From: Arthrobacter hankyongi
GTDB taxonomy: Bacteria; Actinomycetota; Actinomycetes; Actinomycetales; Micrococcaceae
Reading direction: 5' to 3'
NCBI RefSeq assembly: GCF_022012395.1
Contig: NZ_JAKLTQ010000005.1
Span: 1 to 64,000, forward strand
Length of the DNA stretch: 64,000 nt
How positions within the stretch are numbered: position 1 is the stretch's first letter; each line of letters begins with the position of its first letter. The notes beneath the pieces are model-generated. The model saw only the letters and a program-made list of their open reading frames with translations, was not told the origin of the DNA and ran no database searches. Shown here one piece after another: positions 1-10,594 of this stretch. The translations under genes and the position numbers were made by a program.

Positions 1-43
1 AGACCAGGCCCGCGCAGCCGCCGCCGCCGGCAGCACACGCTAA
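1..43 (+). CDS. possible 3' end of an upstream gene
   Basis: An open frame enters from the left edge and stops at TAA 41-43, ending in an Ala-rich tail (DQARAAAAAGSTR). It could be the C-terminus of a gene outside the window. The stretch is too short to identify, and chance is a real alternative. Confidence 0.3.
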   Translation, partial: DQARAAAAAGSTR

Positions 44-85
44 CCCCGGGCCCCGGCAGCGGTCTGCATCTGTGCAGTAACCATT

Positions 86-99
86 TCAATGACCATTGA
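86..99. promoter_or_regulatory. palindrome upstream of ppsA (candidate operator)
   Basis: TCAATG-AC-CATTGA is a perfect 6-bp-arm inverted repeat about 130 bp before ppsA. The rest of the 44-225 leader holds no gene and I see no convincing -35/-10 pair. The palindrome could bind a transcriptional regulator of the ppsA-ppsR pair. No specific regulator is suggested by sequence. Confidence 0.3.
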
Positions 100-225
100 T
101 GACCTTGGATATCTGTTGCGTGCCTCACAATCACTTGCCTCGGCAGGTTCCGTACGGACAGCCTTGTTCATCACCAAATTTATCCGCAGCGCTTTCTGCG
201 CGTGCCCCAAAAGGAGCACCACATT

Positions 226-2628
<2,403 letters not shown>

Positions 2629-3480
2629 GTGGCAGGCACAGTGAATGAGGAAACCACGGGGGCCGGGCGCGGCCTGGCCCCCGTGGTCTTCTTCCTCTCG
2701 GACAGTACCGGCATCACCGCCGAGACTCTGGGCAACACCCTGCTGACCCAGTTCCCCGGGCCGCGGCTGGAGCGCCGCAGCTTCCCCTTCATCACCACGG
2801 AGGAGCAGGCACGCGACGTCGTCGCCGTCATCGACAGCCTCGCCGCGGCCGGTCCGCGGCCGATCGTCTTTTCGACCGCGGTCAACCGGGAGATCCGCGA
2901 AATCCTCTCGCAGAGCAGCGGGCACTTCGTGGATCTGTTCGGCTCCCATATCGGCCAACTGGAGGACGTGCTGCAAATCCCTGCCAGCGGGGAGCCGGGC
3001 AAGGCCCACGGCGTCGGCGACGCCATCCGGTACCAGTCCCGGATGACTGCCGTCGAATACGCCATCGAGCACGACGACGGTCAGTCCATCCGCGCCCTTG
3101 AACGGGCGGAACTGATCCTCATTGCGCCCTCACGCTGCGGCAAGACCCCGACGACGATGTATCTGGCCCTGCAGCACGGCATCCTGGCCGCCAACTTCCC
3201 CCTGATCGAGGAGGATTTCGCCGGCCGGGCGCTGCCGAAGCCGCTGCAGCCCTTCGTGCGCAAGTGCTTCGGCCTGACCTCGCTGCCGATCCGGCTCAGC
3301 CAGATCCGCCAGGAGCGGCGGCCAGACAGCCAGTATGCCTCGCTGGCCCAGTGCACCTACGAACTGCGCAGCGCCGAGGACATGTACCGGATCAACCAGG
3401 TACCGTACGTGAATTCCGCGTCCATGTCGGTGGAGGAAATCTCTGCCACCATCCTCCAGCGCATGCGGCTGCACCACTGA
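2629..3480 (+). CDS. ppsR: PEP synthase regulatory kinase/pyrophosphorylase (PPSR, DUF299)
   Basis: A 283-aa bifunctional regulator of the DUF299 family. Family members inactivate PEP synthase by ADP-dependent phosphorylation of a threonine next to the catalytic histidine and reactivate it by phosphate-dependent pyrophosphorolysis. The N-terminus has FFLSDSTGITAETLGNTLL, the family hallmark. A P-loop-like APSRCGKTPTTMYLA lies at about residues 166-180. The GTG start at 2629 directly follows the ppsA stop; a second GTG at 2641 is possible. The ppsA-ppsR arrangement, rather than a neighbour encoding pyruvate phosphate dikinase, supports PEP synthase as the target. Confidence 0.92.
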   Translation: MAGTVNEETTGAGRGLAPVVFFLSDSTGITAETLGNTLLTQFPGPRLERRSFPFITTEEQARDVVAVIDSLAAAGPRPIVFSTAVNREIREILSQSSGHFVDLFGSHIGQLEDVLQIPASGEPGKAHGVGDAIRYQSRMTAVEYAIEHDDGQSIRALERAELILIAPSRCGKTPTTMYLALQHGILAANFPLIEEDFAGRALPKPLQPFVRKCFGLTSLPIRLSQIRQERRPDSQYASLAQCTYELRSAEDMYRINQVPYVNSASMSVEEISATILQRMRLHH

Positions 3481-3501
3481 CCGGCCGGGCACGGGCCTAT
3501 G

Positions 3502-4632
3502 TCAGGGGCGGGTGGAGACCGTGACGGTGAACTTCGGGTTCCGGGCCACCTGCCTGGTGGGCCCGACGAGACGTTCCAGCTGCGGCCGGTAGCGCAGATG
3601 CGAGTTCCAGACGCACCACAGTTCCCCGCCGGGAGCCAGTACGCGGCCGGCGTCGGCGAACAGCTTCAGCGCGATGCCGGCGTGGACCGTGGCCCCGACG
3701 TGGAAGGGCGGGTTCAGCACAATCAGCTGCGCAGCAGCGTCCGGTTGGGCGGAAAGGGCATCGTCCCGGAGCACGTCGACACGGCCGGCGACACCGTTGG
3801 CAGCGGCGGTGGCGGCCGTGGACGCGACGGCGGAGGCGGACTGGTCGCAGGCCAGGATCTTCAGCTGCGGCCGGGACAGGGCCAGGTACGCGGCGATCGA
3901 TCCATTGCCGCAGCCCAAGTCGACCGCCGCGTCCGCGGCACGGGCGTGCGCCAGCTGCGGCAGCAGGAACCGCGTGCCGGGGTCCAGCTTCGCGCCGCCG
4001 AATGTTGCGCCGTAGGCCCGAAGCCGAAGCGGCTGGGGGAGTCCGACGTCGTAGCTTGCCTCGACCGGGAACGCCGGGTCGGCGCCGGGCAGCGGCCCGG
4101 CCACCGTCAGCACGCGGGCTTTCTGCCGTGCCAGCCCGGCGGCCACCGAGGCGAAATGGCGGCCCAGGACCTCGTTCATGGCCAGCGTCATGTGCTTGAC
4201 CATGCCCGCGGCAAACACCTGCACGGCAGGGTCCGCATGGGCGGCGATCAGCCAGGCGATCTCCTCGAGCGCCTCCAGCGAGCGGGGCAGCCGCAGCAGC
4301 ACCACTGACGCGCCGGCCAGCAATTCCGCGTCCAGCGGCAGGCTGGCGTAGGCGTGTTCCAGTCCCGCAGCCCGGGCATTCCCGGCCAGCGCCAGCTCGC
4401 CGGAGAGCGGATCCTGGTGCACCCGGATGCCGGCCATACCGTGCCGTGCCGCGGCGCCCAGGACCAGCGCCCCGTAGTGGTCCCCGATGACCGCCAACTG
4501 CCCCGGTGCAGCCTCGGCGAGCGCCTCGGCCGCCGAGTCCAGCAGCAGACGGTCGGCGGCGTCGTGCGCGAAGAGGTTCTCCGCCTCGATGTCCGGATGC
4601 CGGCGCAGCAGCGCGAAGTCCAAGTCAGGCAA
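3502..4632 (-). CDS. RsmC/RlmG-type SAM-dependent methyltransferase
   Basis: A 376-aa class I methyltransferase of the COG2813 type. The C-terminal half carries the SAM-binding motif VDLGCGNGSIAAYLAL and the guanine-N2 motif LNPPFHVG, typical of RsmC (16S G1207) and RlmG (23S G1835). The N-terminal half looks like the degenerate duplicated domain of those enzymes. The likely job is N2-methylation of an rRNA guanine, but the exact site cannot be told from sequence. The start is a TTG at 4632, preceded by a GGGTGG stretch; no ATG or GTG lies close upstream in this frame. It overlaps the end of the yigZ-type gene by 8 nt, so translation is probably coupled. Confidence 0.8.
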   Translation of the reverse strand: MPDLDFALLRRHPDIEAENLFAHDAADRLLLDSAAEALAEAAPGQLAVIGDHYGALVLGAAARHGMAGIRVHQDPLSGELALAGNARAAGLEHAYASLPLDAELLAGASVVLLRLPRSLEALEEIAWLIAAHADPAVQVFAAGMVKHMTLAMNEVLGRHFASVAAGLARQKARVLTVAGPLPGADPAFPVEASYDVGLPQPLRLRAYGATFGGAKLDPGTRFLLPQLAHARAADAAVDLGCGNGSIAAYLALSRPQLKILACDQSASAVASTAATAAANGVAGRVDVLRDDALSAQPDAAAQLIVLNPPFHVGATVHAGIALKLFADAGRVLAPGGELWCVWNSHLRYRPQLERLVGPTRQVARNPKFTVTVSTRP

Positions 4633-5296
4633 GGTCCACCCACTCCGTGCCCCGCGGCTCGGGCTCCGCGCCGCCTGAGGTCAGTGCGGCCAGCTGGGCA
4701 CGGAAGGCCTCCAACACTTCGGACTGGTCCGCCAAAGCCACCTTGATCAGGACACGGTGTGGCTCATAATCGGCGCCTAGTACGGTGATGCCGGCGGTGC
4801 GCAGCTCGTTTTCCAGCCGGCCGGCCTCGGCGTGTCCAGCGGGCACCGCGAACAGCCGCATCCGCCGCCGCGGGACCAGCCGGGCGGTGGCCACCGCCTG
4901 CGAAACCGAATCGGAATAGGCCCGGACCAGGCCCCCGGCGCCGAGCAGGATGCCGCCGAAGTAGCGCACGACGACGGCGGCGATGTCGCTGAGGTCGGTG
5001 ACCCCGGGCGCCGTCTCACGTTTGATCAGCGCTTCGAGCATCGGGATACCGGCGGTGCCCGAGGGCTCGCCGTCGTCGCTGGAGCGCTGAACCCCGCGCT
5101 CCGGGCCCAGCACGAAGGCGCTGCAGTGGTGCCGGGCGTCATGGAACTCCCGGCGCAGTTCCGCTACCAGGGCCCGGGCCTCGTCCTCGGTTTCCACCCG
5201 CCGCAGGACGGTGATGAACCGCGAACGCTTGATTTCGAGCTCATGCCGGTGCTCGCCGCCGATGGTGGTGTAGCTGGCGGGGGAGGCGGCAATCAC
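4625..5296 (-). CDS. IMPACT/YigZ family protein
   Basis: A 223-aa protein of the IMPACT (UPF0029) family, near the usual 205-220 aa. Family motifs are KRSRFITVL near the N-terminus, HHCSAFVLG, the strongly conserved SSDDGEPSGTAGIPML, and VVRYFGGILLGAGGLVRAY. Eukaryotic IMPACT modulates Gcn2 and bacterial YigZ has a ribosome/elongation-factor-like fold, but the bacterial role is not settled. The GTG at 5296 is the best start. Upstream codons have no conserved sequence, and GGAGG sits only 2 nt before it, too close for a normal Shine-Dalgarno. TAGACT lies 7 nt upstream, which suggests a leaderless mRNA. The protein's downstream partner is the rRNA-type methyltransferase. Confidence 0.88.
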   Translation of the reverse strand: MIAASPASYTTIGGEHRHELEIKRSRFITVLRRVETEDEARALVAELRREFHDARHHCSAFVLGPERGVQRSSDDGEPSGTAGIPMLEALIKRETAPGVTDLSDIAAVVVRYFGGILLGAGGLVRAYSDSVSQAVATARLVPRRRMRLFAVPAGHAEAGRLENELRTAGITVLGADYEPHRVLIKVALADQSEVLEAFRAQLAALTSGGAEPEPRGTEWVDLA

Positions 5297-5303
5297 GCCC
5301 TCC

Positions 5304-5309
5304 AGTCTA
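5304..5309 (-). promoter_or_regulatory. -10 element for leaderless yigZ-type mRNA
   Basis: On the minus strand TAGACT is followed by 7 nt (GGAGGGC) and the GTG start at 5296. Transcription would begin at or within a base of the start codon. Confidence 0.5.
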
Positions 5310-5508
5310 CGGGAGGTGCGCCCTCGCGACACGCCGCTGCCCGTTGCCGAAGCGGCCGGGGCGGCGGGACAATGAGCAGACCGAGACAGACCAATTGCTG
5401 CGCTGCGCCACGCCGGTAAGGCCCTGTGGTGGGCCATGCGGGCTGTCTTCGTGGGGGGCGGAACAGCCCGGACTGTGCAAGGCGAAGCCGGCACAGGAGG
5501 GAACCATT

Positions 5509-6957
5509 ATGTCCACGATCCCCGCCGAGGGAACCCCGGCTGAAGGTGCACCGGTCGTCGAAACCCCCATCGCCAATCCCTACGAAGACCTCGAAGCCCA
5601 ACTGCGTGGCAGGGTCATCAAACCCGCCGACCCCGACTTTGACGAGGCCCGGGCCGTCTACAACGGCATGATCGACCGGCGCCCGGCGGTGATCGTGCGC
5701 TGTGCCGATTCGGCCGACGTCGTCGCCTGCGTCAAGTTCGCGCGGTTGCACGCGCTGGAAATCGCCATTCGCGGTGGCGGCCACAACGCTGGTGGCCTCG
5801 CTGTCTGGGACGGCGCCTTGGTGATCGATCTGTCCGAGATGCGCAGCACCACCGTGGACCCGGCCAGCCACACCGTCCGGGTGGACGGTGGCTGTCTGTG
5901 GCGGGACGTGGACCACGCCACGGTTCCGTTCGGCATGTCGGTACCCACCGGATTCGTCTCCTCAACCGGCGTCGCCGGGCTGACACTTGGCGGCGGTGTC
6001 AGCGGCTACCTGAGCCGGCGCTACGGCCTGACCGTGGACAGCCTGCTCAGCGCGGACGTCGTGCTGGCCGACGGCTCGCTGGTCACCGCGGACGCGGAGC
6101 ACCATCCGGACCTGTACTGGGCGCTGCGCGGCGGCGGGGGCAACTTCGGCGTCGTCACCTCGTTTGTCTTCCGCTGCCACTACGTCGGCGAGGCCGGGAA
6201 CGTGATTGCCGGGCCGATCTTCTACGACCTGGCAGACATCGGCGAGGTGATGCGCTGGTACCGTGACTTTATGCCGGACGCGCCGGAGGAGCTCAATGGC
6301 TGGATCGGCGTCCTCAGCATTCCGCCGGTGCCGGTCTTCCCGGAGGAACTGCACCTGCGCAAGGCCTGCGTCATTCTCTGGTGCTACAGCGGGCCGCAGG
6401 CAGAGGCGGAGCAGGCGCTGGCACCGGTGCGCGAATTCGGCTCGCCGCTGCTGGTGGGCCTGCAGGAGATGCCCTTCACCGCCCTGCAGTCCATGTTCGA
6501 CCCGCTGCTCCCTGCGGGTATGCAATGGTACTGGAAGGCTGATTTCACTCCTCGGATCCCGGATGAGGCCATCGAAGTCCACCGCAAGTACGGGGAGCTG
6601 ATGCCGACGCCGATGTGCACCATGCATATGTACCCGATCGGCGGCGCCGCGCAGCGTGTTGCCCCCGACGCGACGGCCTTCGCCTACCGGGACGGCGGCT
6701 GGGCCGCAGTAATCGTGGGCGTCGACCCGGATCCGGCCAACGCGCAGGCCATTTCGGACTGGGCCAAGGACTACTGGGAGGAGCTGCATCCGACCACCGC
6801 CGGCAGCGCCTACCTGAACTTCATCATGGACGAAGGCCAGGACCGGATCAGGGCGGCGTACCGGGACAACTATGACCGGCTCGCCCAGGTGAAGGCGCAG
6901 TACGATCCGGACAACGTGTTCCACATCAACCAGAACATCCCGCCGGCCGGAACCTGA
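5509..6957 (+). CDS. FAD-binding oxidoreductase, berberine-bridge (BBE) type
   Basis: A 482-aa FAD-linked oxidase of the PCMH/BBE family. The ATG at 5509 follows AGGAGG (5495-5500) with ideal spacing. The N-terminal FAD domain has AIRGGGHNAGGLAVW with His92, the usual 8-alpha histidyl-FAD attachment site. It continues with STGVAGLTLGGGVSGYLSR and LLSADVVLADGSLVTA. The second attachment Cys of bicovalent family members is replaced in the TGVAGLT loop, so single covalent attachment is expected. The C-terminal BBE motif is QYDPDNVFHINQNIPP. Substrates in this family range from sugars to alkaloids and polyketides, and no neighbour indicates which applies here. No signal peptide is visible. Confidence 0.85.
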   Translation: MSTIPAEGTPAEGAPVVETPIANPYEDLEAQLRGRVIKPADPDFDEARAVYNGMIDRRPAVIVRCADSADVVACVKFARLHALEIAIRGGGHNAGGLAVWDGALVIDLSEMRSTTVDPASHTVRVDGGCLWRDVDHATVPFGMSVPTGFVSSTGVAGLTLGGGVSGYLSRRYGLTVDSLLSADVVLADGSLVTADAEHHPDLYWALRGGGGNFGVVTSFVFRCHYVGEAGNVIAGPIFYDLADIGEVMRWYRDFMPDAPEELNGWIGVLSIPPVPVFPEELHLRKACVILWCYSGPQAEAEQALAPVREFGSPLLVGLQEMPFTALQSMFDPLLPAGMQWYWKADFTPRIPDEAIEVHRKYGELMPTPMCTMHMYPIGGAAQRVAPDATAFAYRDGGWAAVIVGVDPDPANAQAISDWAKDYWEELHPTTAGSAYLNFIMDEGQDRIRAAYRDNYDRLAQVKAQYDPDNVFHINQNIPPAGT

Positions 6958-6982
6958 CAAGGTCCATCCCTCCCGTAAGCGC

Positions 6983-7024
6983 TTAGCCGCCTCCTACCGC
7001 TCGCACGCTCGCGGCAGGGGACCC
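6983..7024. repeat. GC-rich quasi-palindromic intergenic element (degenerate)
   Basis: This short stretch between the flavoprotein gene and coaE has CCGC-TCGCACGCTC-GCGG flanked by CCTCCTA and AGGGGACCC. It resembles in layout the 30-bp repeats at 37877-37906 and 42742-42771 but is not an exact copy. It may fold as a hairpin and act as a weak terminator for the flavoprotein gene. Confidence 0.35.
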
Positions 7025-7059
7025 GTCCGAGCTTGCGAGGTCGGGGAGCCGCTGAACGC

Positions 7060-7065
7060 TAAGCT
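7060..7065 (+). promoter_or_regulatory. -10 element for leaderless coaE
   Basis: TAAGCT is followed by 6 nt (GGCGGG) and the coaE ATG at 7072, the leaderless architecture seen repeatedly in this window. Confidence 0.5.
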
Positions 7066-7071
7066 GGCGGG

Positions 7072-8277
7072 ATGCTGAAGGTTGGTCTCACGGGCGGCAT
7101 CGCCGCCGGAAAATCGCTGGTCGCCGCCCGCCTGGCCGGACTCGGTGCGGTGCTTATCGACGCTGACGCCATCGCCCGCGAAGTGGTGGAGCCGGGCACG
7201 CCGGGGCTGCGCGCTGTTGCCGAGGCCTTCGGCCCCGACGTGCTCGACGACGCCGGTGCCCTGGACCGGGCGGCGCTCGCCGCCGTCGTCTTCGGCGACG
7301 AGGACCGGCGGCGGGCGCTCAACGCCATCGTGCACCCGCTGGTGCGGGCCCGCGCCGCACAGTTGGCGGCCGACGCCGGGGCCGGCAGCATCATCGTCCA
7401 GGACATTCCGCTGCTGGTGGAGACCGGCCAGGGCGCGAACTTCCACCTGGTGCTGGTGGTGGACGCGCCCGAGGACGAGCGGGTGCGCCGGATGGTCGCG
7501 GACCGCGGGATGGACGAGGCGGCGGCCCGGGCCCGGATCGCCGCGCAGGCATCCTCGGAGCAGCGCCGGGCGGCCGCCGACGTGCTGCTGGAGAATACCG
7601 GTTCACCGGAGCAGCTCACCGCGGCCGTAGATGAGATCTGGCATACCCGGCTGGTGCCGTTCAACCGGAACCTGGTGGACCGGCGGGTGGCTGCGCATCC
7701 GGGGCCGCCGGTGCTGGCCGGCTACCGGCCGGACTGGGCGGACCATGCCCGCCGACTCGCCGCCCGGCTGCAGCAGGCCGACGGGCGCATCCTCGCGGTG
7801 GACCATATCGGCTCCACCGCGGTTCCCGGCATGCCGGCCAAGGACGTGATCGACCTGCAGGTTACCGTCACTTCGCTGGCGGAAGCAGACGGACTGGAGT
7901 CCGCGCTCGCCGCCGCCGGCTTCCCCCGCCGGCCCGGGGCCTGGCAGGACGCACCGAAGTCGTCGGAGCCGGATCCTGCGCGGTGGGAGAAACGGCTGCA
8001 CGGCAATGCGGACCCGGGCCGGCCTGCCAACATCCATGTGCGGGCTGCCGGTTCGCCCGGCTGGCGCCAGGCATTGGCCTTTCGGGACTGGCTGCGGGCC
8101 GACCCGGACACCGCTGCTGCCTACTTGGCCGAGAAGCGGCGGGTGGCGGCCTTGCATGCCGGTGACAACGCCTGCGGCAGCTATGCCCGGGACAAGGCAG
8201 GCTGGTTCAACGGTTTTGCCGATCCGCGGCTGGAGGAGTGGATCGGCGCCTCGGGGTGGATGCCGCCGCAGTACTGA
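7072..8277 (+). CDS. coaE: dephospho-CoA kinase fused to a GrpB/UPF0157 domain
   Basis: A 401-aa two-domain protein. Residues 1 to about 200 are dephospho-CoA kinase, which phosphorylates the 3'-OH of dephospho-CoA in the last step of CoA synthesis. They carry the P-loop GGIAAGKS (residues 8-15), the DADAIAREVVEPG substrate motif and IVQDIPLLVE. Residues of about 225-395 form a GrpB (UPF0157) nucleotidyltransferase-like domain with VDHIGSTAVPGMPAKDVIDL. The same fusion is known in Mycobacterium and many other Actinobacteria, where the C-terminal domain has been linked to folding and activity of the kinase. The ATG at 7072 has no clear ribosome-binding site and is probably leaderless. uvrB follows after 18 nt. 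Confidence 0.93.
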   Translation: MLKVGLTGGIAAGKSLVAARLAGLGAVLIDADAIAREVVEPGTPGLRAVAEAFGPDVLDDAGALDRAALAAVVFGDEDRRRALNAIVHPLVRARAAQLAADAGAGSIIVQDIPLLVETGQGANFHLVLVVDAPEDERVRRMVADRGMDEAAARARIAAQASSEQRRAAADVLLENTGSPEQLTAAVDEIWHTRLVPFNRNLVDRRVAAHPGPPVLAGYRPDWADHARRLAARLQQADGRILAVDHIGSTAVPGMPAKDVIDLQVTVTSLAEADGLESALAAAGFPRRPGAWQDAPKSSEPDPARWEKRLHGNADPGRPANIHVRAAGSPGWRQALAFRDWLRADPDTAAAYLAEKRRVAALHAGDNACGSYARDKAGWFNGFADPRLEEWIGASGWMPPQY

Positions 8278-8295
8278 GGTACTACCGTTAACGGC

Positions 8296-10425
8296 ATGAG
8301 TCTTGCCCAGGAGATCAACCGAGTCGTCGCGCCGTTCCAGGTGGTCAGCGAGTTCAAACCTTCGGGGGACCAGCCCACCGCCATCAAGGAGCTGACCGAG
8401 CGGATCCAGGCCGGAGAGAAGGACGTGGTCCTGCTCGGTGCCACCGGCACCGGCAAGAGCGCGACGACGGCGTGGCTGGTCGAGCAGGTGCAGCGGCCCA
8501 CGCTGGTGCTGGTGCAGAACAAGACGCTGGCGGCCCAGCTGGCCAACGAGTTCCGCGAACTGCTGCCGAACAACGCGGTGGAGTACTTCGTCTCCTACTA
8601 CGACTACTACCAGCCCGAGGCCTACGTGCCGCAGACGGACACCTTCATCGAGAAGGACTCCTCGATCAATGAGGAGGTCGAGCGGCTGCGGCATTCGGCC
8701 ACCAACGCGCTGCTGACCCGGCGCGACGTCGTGGTGGTCGCCACCGTCTCCTGCATCTACGGCCTCGGCACGCCGGAGGAATATATCGCCGGCATGGTGA
8801 CGCTGCGCCGCGGCGAGGAAATGAACCGGGACGAGCTGCTGCGCCGGTTCGTGGCCATGCAGTACGCCCGCAACGACGTGGACTTCCACCGCGGTACCTT
8901 CCGGGTGCGCGGGGACACGGTGGAAATCATCCCGATGTACGAGGAGCTGGCGCTGCGGATCGAGTTTTTCGGGGACGAGGTGGAGTCCATCCACACGCTG
9001 CACCCGGTCACCGGCGAGATCATCCGGGAAGAGACCGAGATGTACGTCTTCCCGGCCTCGCACTACGTGGCCGGTCCGGAGCGGATGAGCCGGGCCATCA
9101 CGGGCATCGAGGACGAGTTGCGCCAGCGGCTGGAGACGCTGGAATCCCAGAACAAGCTGGTGGAGGCCCAGCGGCTGCGGATGCGCACCACCTACGACCT
9201 GGAAATGATGCAGCAGATGGGCTTCTGCAACGGTATCGAGAACTACTCCCGGCACATCGACGGCCGCGGCCCGGGCACCGCCCCGCACTGCCTGCTGGAC
9301 TACTTCCCGGACGACTTCCTGCTGGTGATCGACGAGTCCCACGTGACCGTGCCGCAGATCGGCGCCATGTACGAAGGCGACATGTCGCGCAAGCGCACGC
9401 TGGTGGACTTCGGCTTCCGGCTGCCCTCGGCGATGGACAACCGGCCGCTGAAGTGGGACGAGTTCCTGGAGCGGATCGGGCAGACCGTCTACCTGTCCGC
9501 CACCCCGGGCAAGTACGAGCTGGGCAAGGCCGACGGCGTGGTGCAGCAGATCATCCGGCCCACCGGCCTGATCGACCCGGAGATCGTGGTCAAGCCCACC
9601 AGGGGACAGATCGACGACCTGCTGGACGAAATCAACGCCCGGGTGGCCAGGGACGAGCGGGTCCTGGTCACCACGCTGACCAAGCGGATGGCCGAGGACC
9701 TGACCAACTACTTCCTCGAGCGCGGGGTCAAGGTCGAGTACCTGCACTCGGACGTGGACACCCTGCGCCGGGTGGAACTGCTGCGTGAACTGCGGCTGGG
9801 CACCTTCGACGTGCTGGTGGGCATCAACCTGCTGCGCGAGGGCCTGGACCTGCCGGAAGTCTCGCTGGTGGCGATCCTCGATGCCGACAAGCAGGGGTTC
9901 CTGCGCTCGGCGACATCGCTGATCCAGACCATCGGCCGTGCCGCCCGAAACGTCTCCGGCCAGGTGCACATGTACGCGGACAAGGTCACCGATGCGATGG
10001 CCCAGGCCATCGAGGAAACCAACCGCCGGCGCGAGATCCAGCAGGCTTACAACAAGGAGCACGGGATCGACCCGCAGCCGCTGCGCAAGCGCATCGCGGA
10101 CATCACGGACCAGCTGGCCCGGGAGGATGCGGACACCAACGCCCTGCTGGGCAGCTTCGACTACGGCAAGGGCAAGCGCGGGATCACAGGGGCAGTGGCA
10201 AGTGCCAAGGCCGGCAAGGGGGCCGAGAAGGTCGGAGAGAAGATCCGCAAGGACGGGCTGGCCGCCGCGCCGGCGGAGGACCTGGCCGGACTGATCGAGC
10301 AGATGACCGCACAGATGCACGGCGCGGCCGCCGAGCTGCAGTTCGAGCTGGCGGCCCGGCTGCGCGACGAGGTGGCGGAGCTGAAGAAGGAACTGCGGCA
10401 GATGCGCTCGGCCGGGCACGCCTGA
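8296..10425 (+). CDS. uvrB: excinuclease ABC subunit UvrB
   Basis: UvrB is the damage-verifying helicase-like subunit of nucleotide excision repair. UvrA loads it on DNA and it recruits UvrC. At 709 aa it matches the usual length. The Walker A motif GATGTGKS is at residues 48-55. [20 protein letters not shown] belongs to the beta-hairpin that probes the strands. DESHVTVPQ is Walker B, and [17 protein letters not shown] with QTIGRAARN gives the C-terminal RecA-like fold. The final UVR domain ([19 protein letters not shown]) binds UvrC. The start shows TACCGT then 7 nt then ATG, so a leaderless transcript is possible. No LexA-like box is visible upstream, unlike uvrA. Confidence 0.97.
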   Translation: MSLAQEINRVVAPFQVVSEFKPSGDQPTAIKELTERIQAGEKDVVLLGATGTGKSATTAWLVEQVQRPTLVLVQNKTLAAQLANEFRELLPNNAVEYFVSYYDYYQPEAYVPQTDTFIEKDSSINEEVERLRHSATNALLTRRDVVVVATVSCIYGLGTPEEYIAGMVTLRRGEEMNRDELLRRFVAMQYARNDVDFHRGTFRVRGDTVEIIPMYEELALRIEFFGDEVESIHTLHPVTGEIIREETEMYVFPASHYVAGPERMSRAITGIEDELRQRLETLESQNKLVEAQRLRMRTTYDLEMMQQMGFCNGIENYSRHIDGRGPGTAPHCLLDYFPDDFLLVIDESHVTVPQIGAMYEGDMSRKRTLVDFGFRLPSAMDNRPLKWDEFLERIGQTVYLSATPGKYELGKADGVVQQIIRPTGLIDPEIVVKPTRGQIDDLLDEINARVARDERVLVTTLTKRMAEDLTNYFLERGVKVEYLHSDVDTLRRVELLRELRLGTFDVLVGINLLREGLDLPEVSLVAILDADKQGFLRSATSLIQTIGRAARNVSGQVHMYADKVTDAMAQAIEETNRRREIQQAYNKEHGIDPQPLRKRIADITDQLAREDADTNALLGSFDYGKGKRGITGAVASAKAGKGAEKVGEKIRKDGLAAAPAEDLAGLIEQMTAQMHGAAAELQFELAARLRDEVAELKKELRQMRSAGHA

Positions 10426-10594
10426 GATTGGGACGCTTCCCGGCGTGTCGGCTTCGCCGCCACGCAGGGGCCCGCGCGCCCCACTCTACGGCCGGACCGG
10501 CCCATCGCCCCGCGTTCCGGGAAATCCCTGTACCGGCGGGACCGAGGCGTGTGCCCGGAACGAGGGTGAGAGGAACTCGGGAAGACGGGCCGAC

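Noticed and set aside
5297-5303. GGAGGGC before the yigZ-type GTG as a Shine-Dalgarno
   Set aside because: GGAGG lies only 2 nt from the start codon, too close to work, while a TAGACT -10 directly before it would put the transcript start at the GTG.
8278-8295. SOS box before uvrB
   Set aside because: The 18-bp gap and the end of coaE contain no TCGAAC-N4-GTTCGA-like sequence, unlike the uvrA upstream region.
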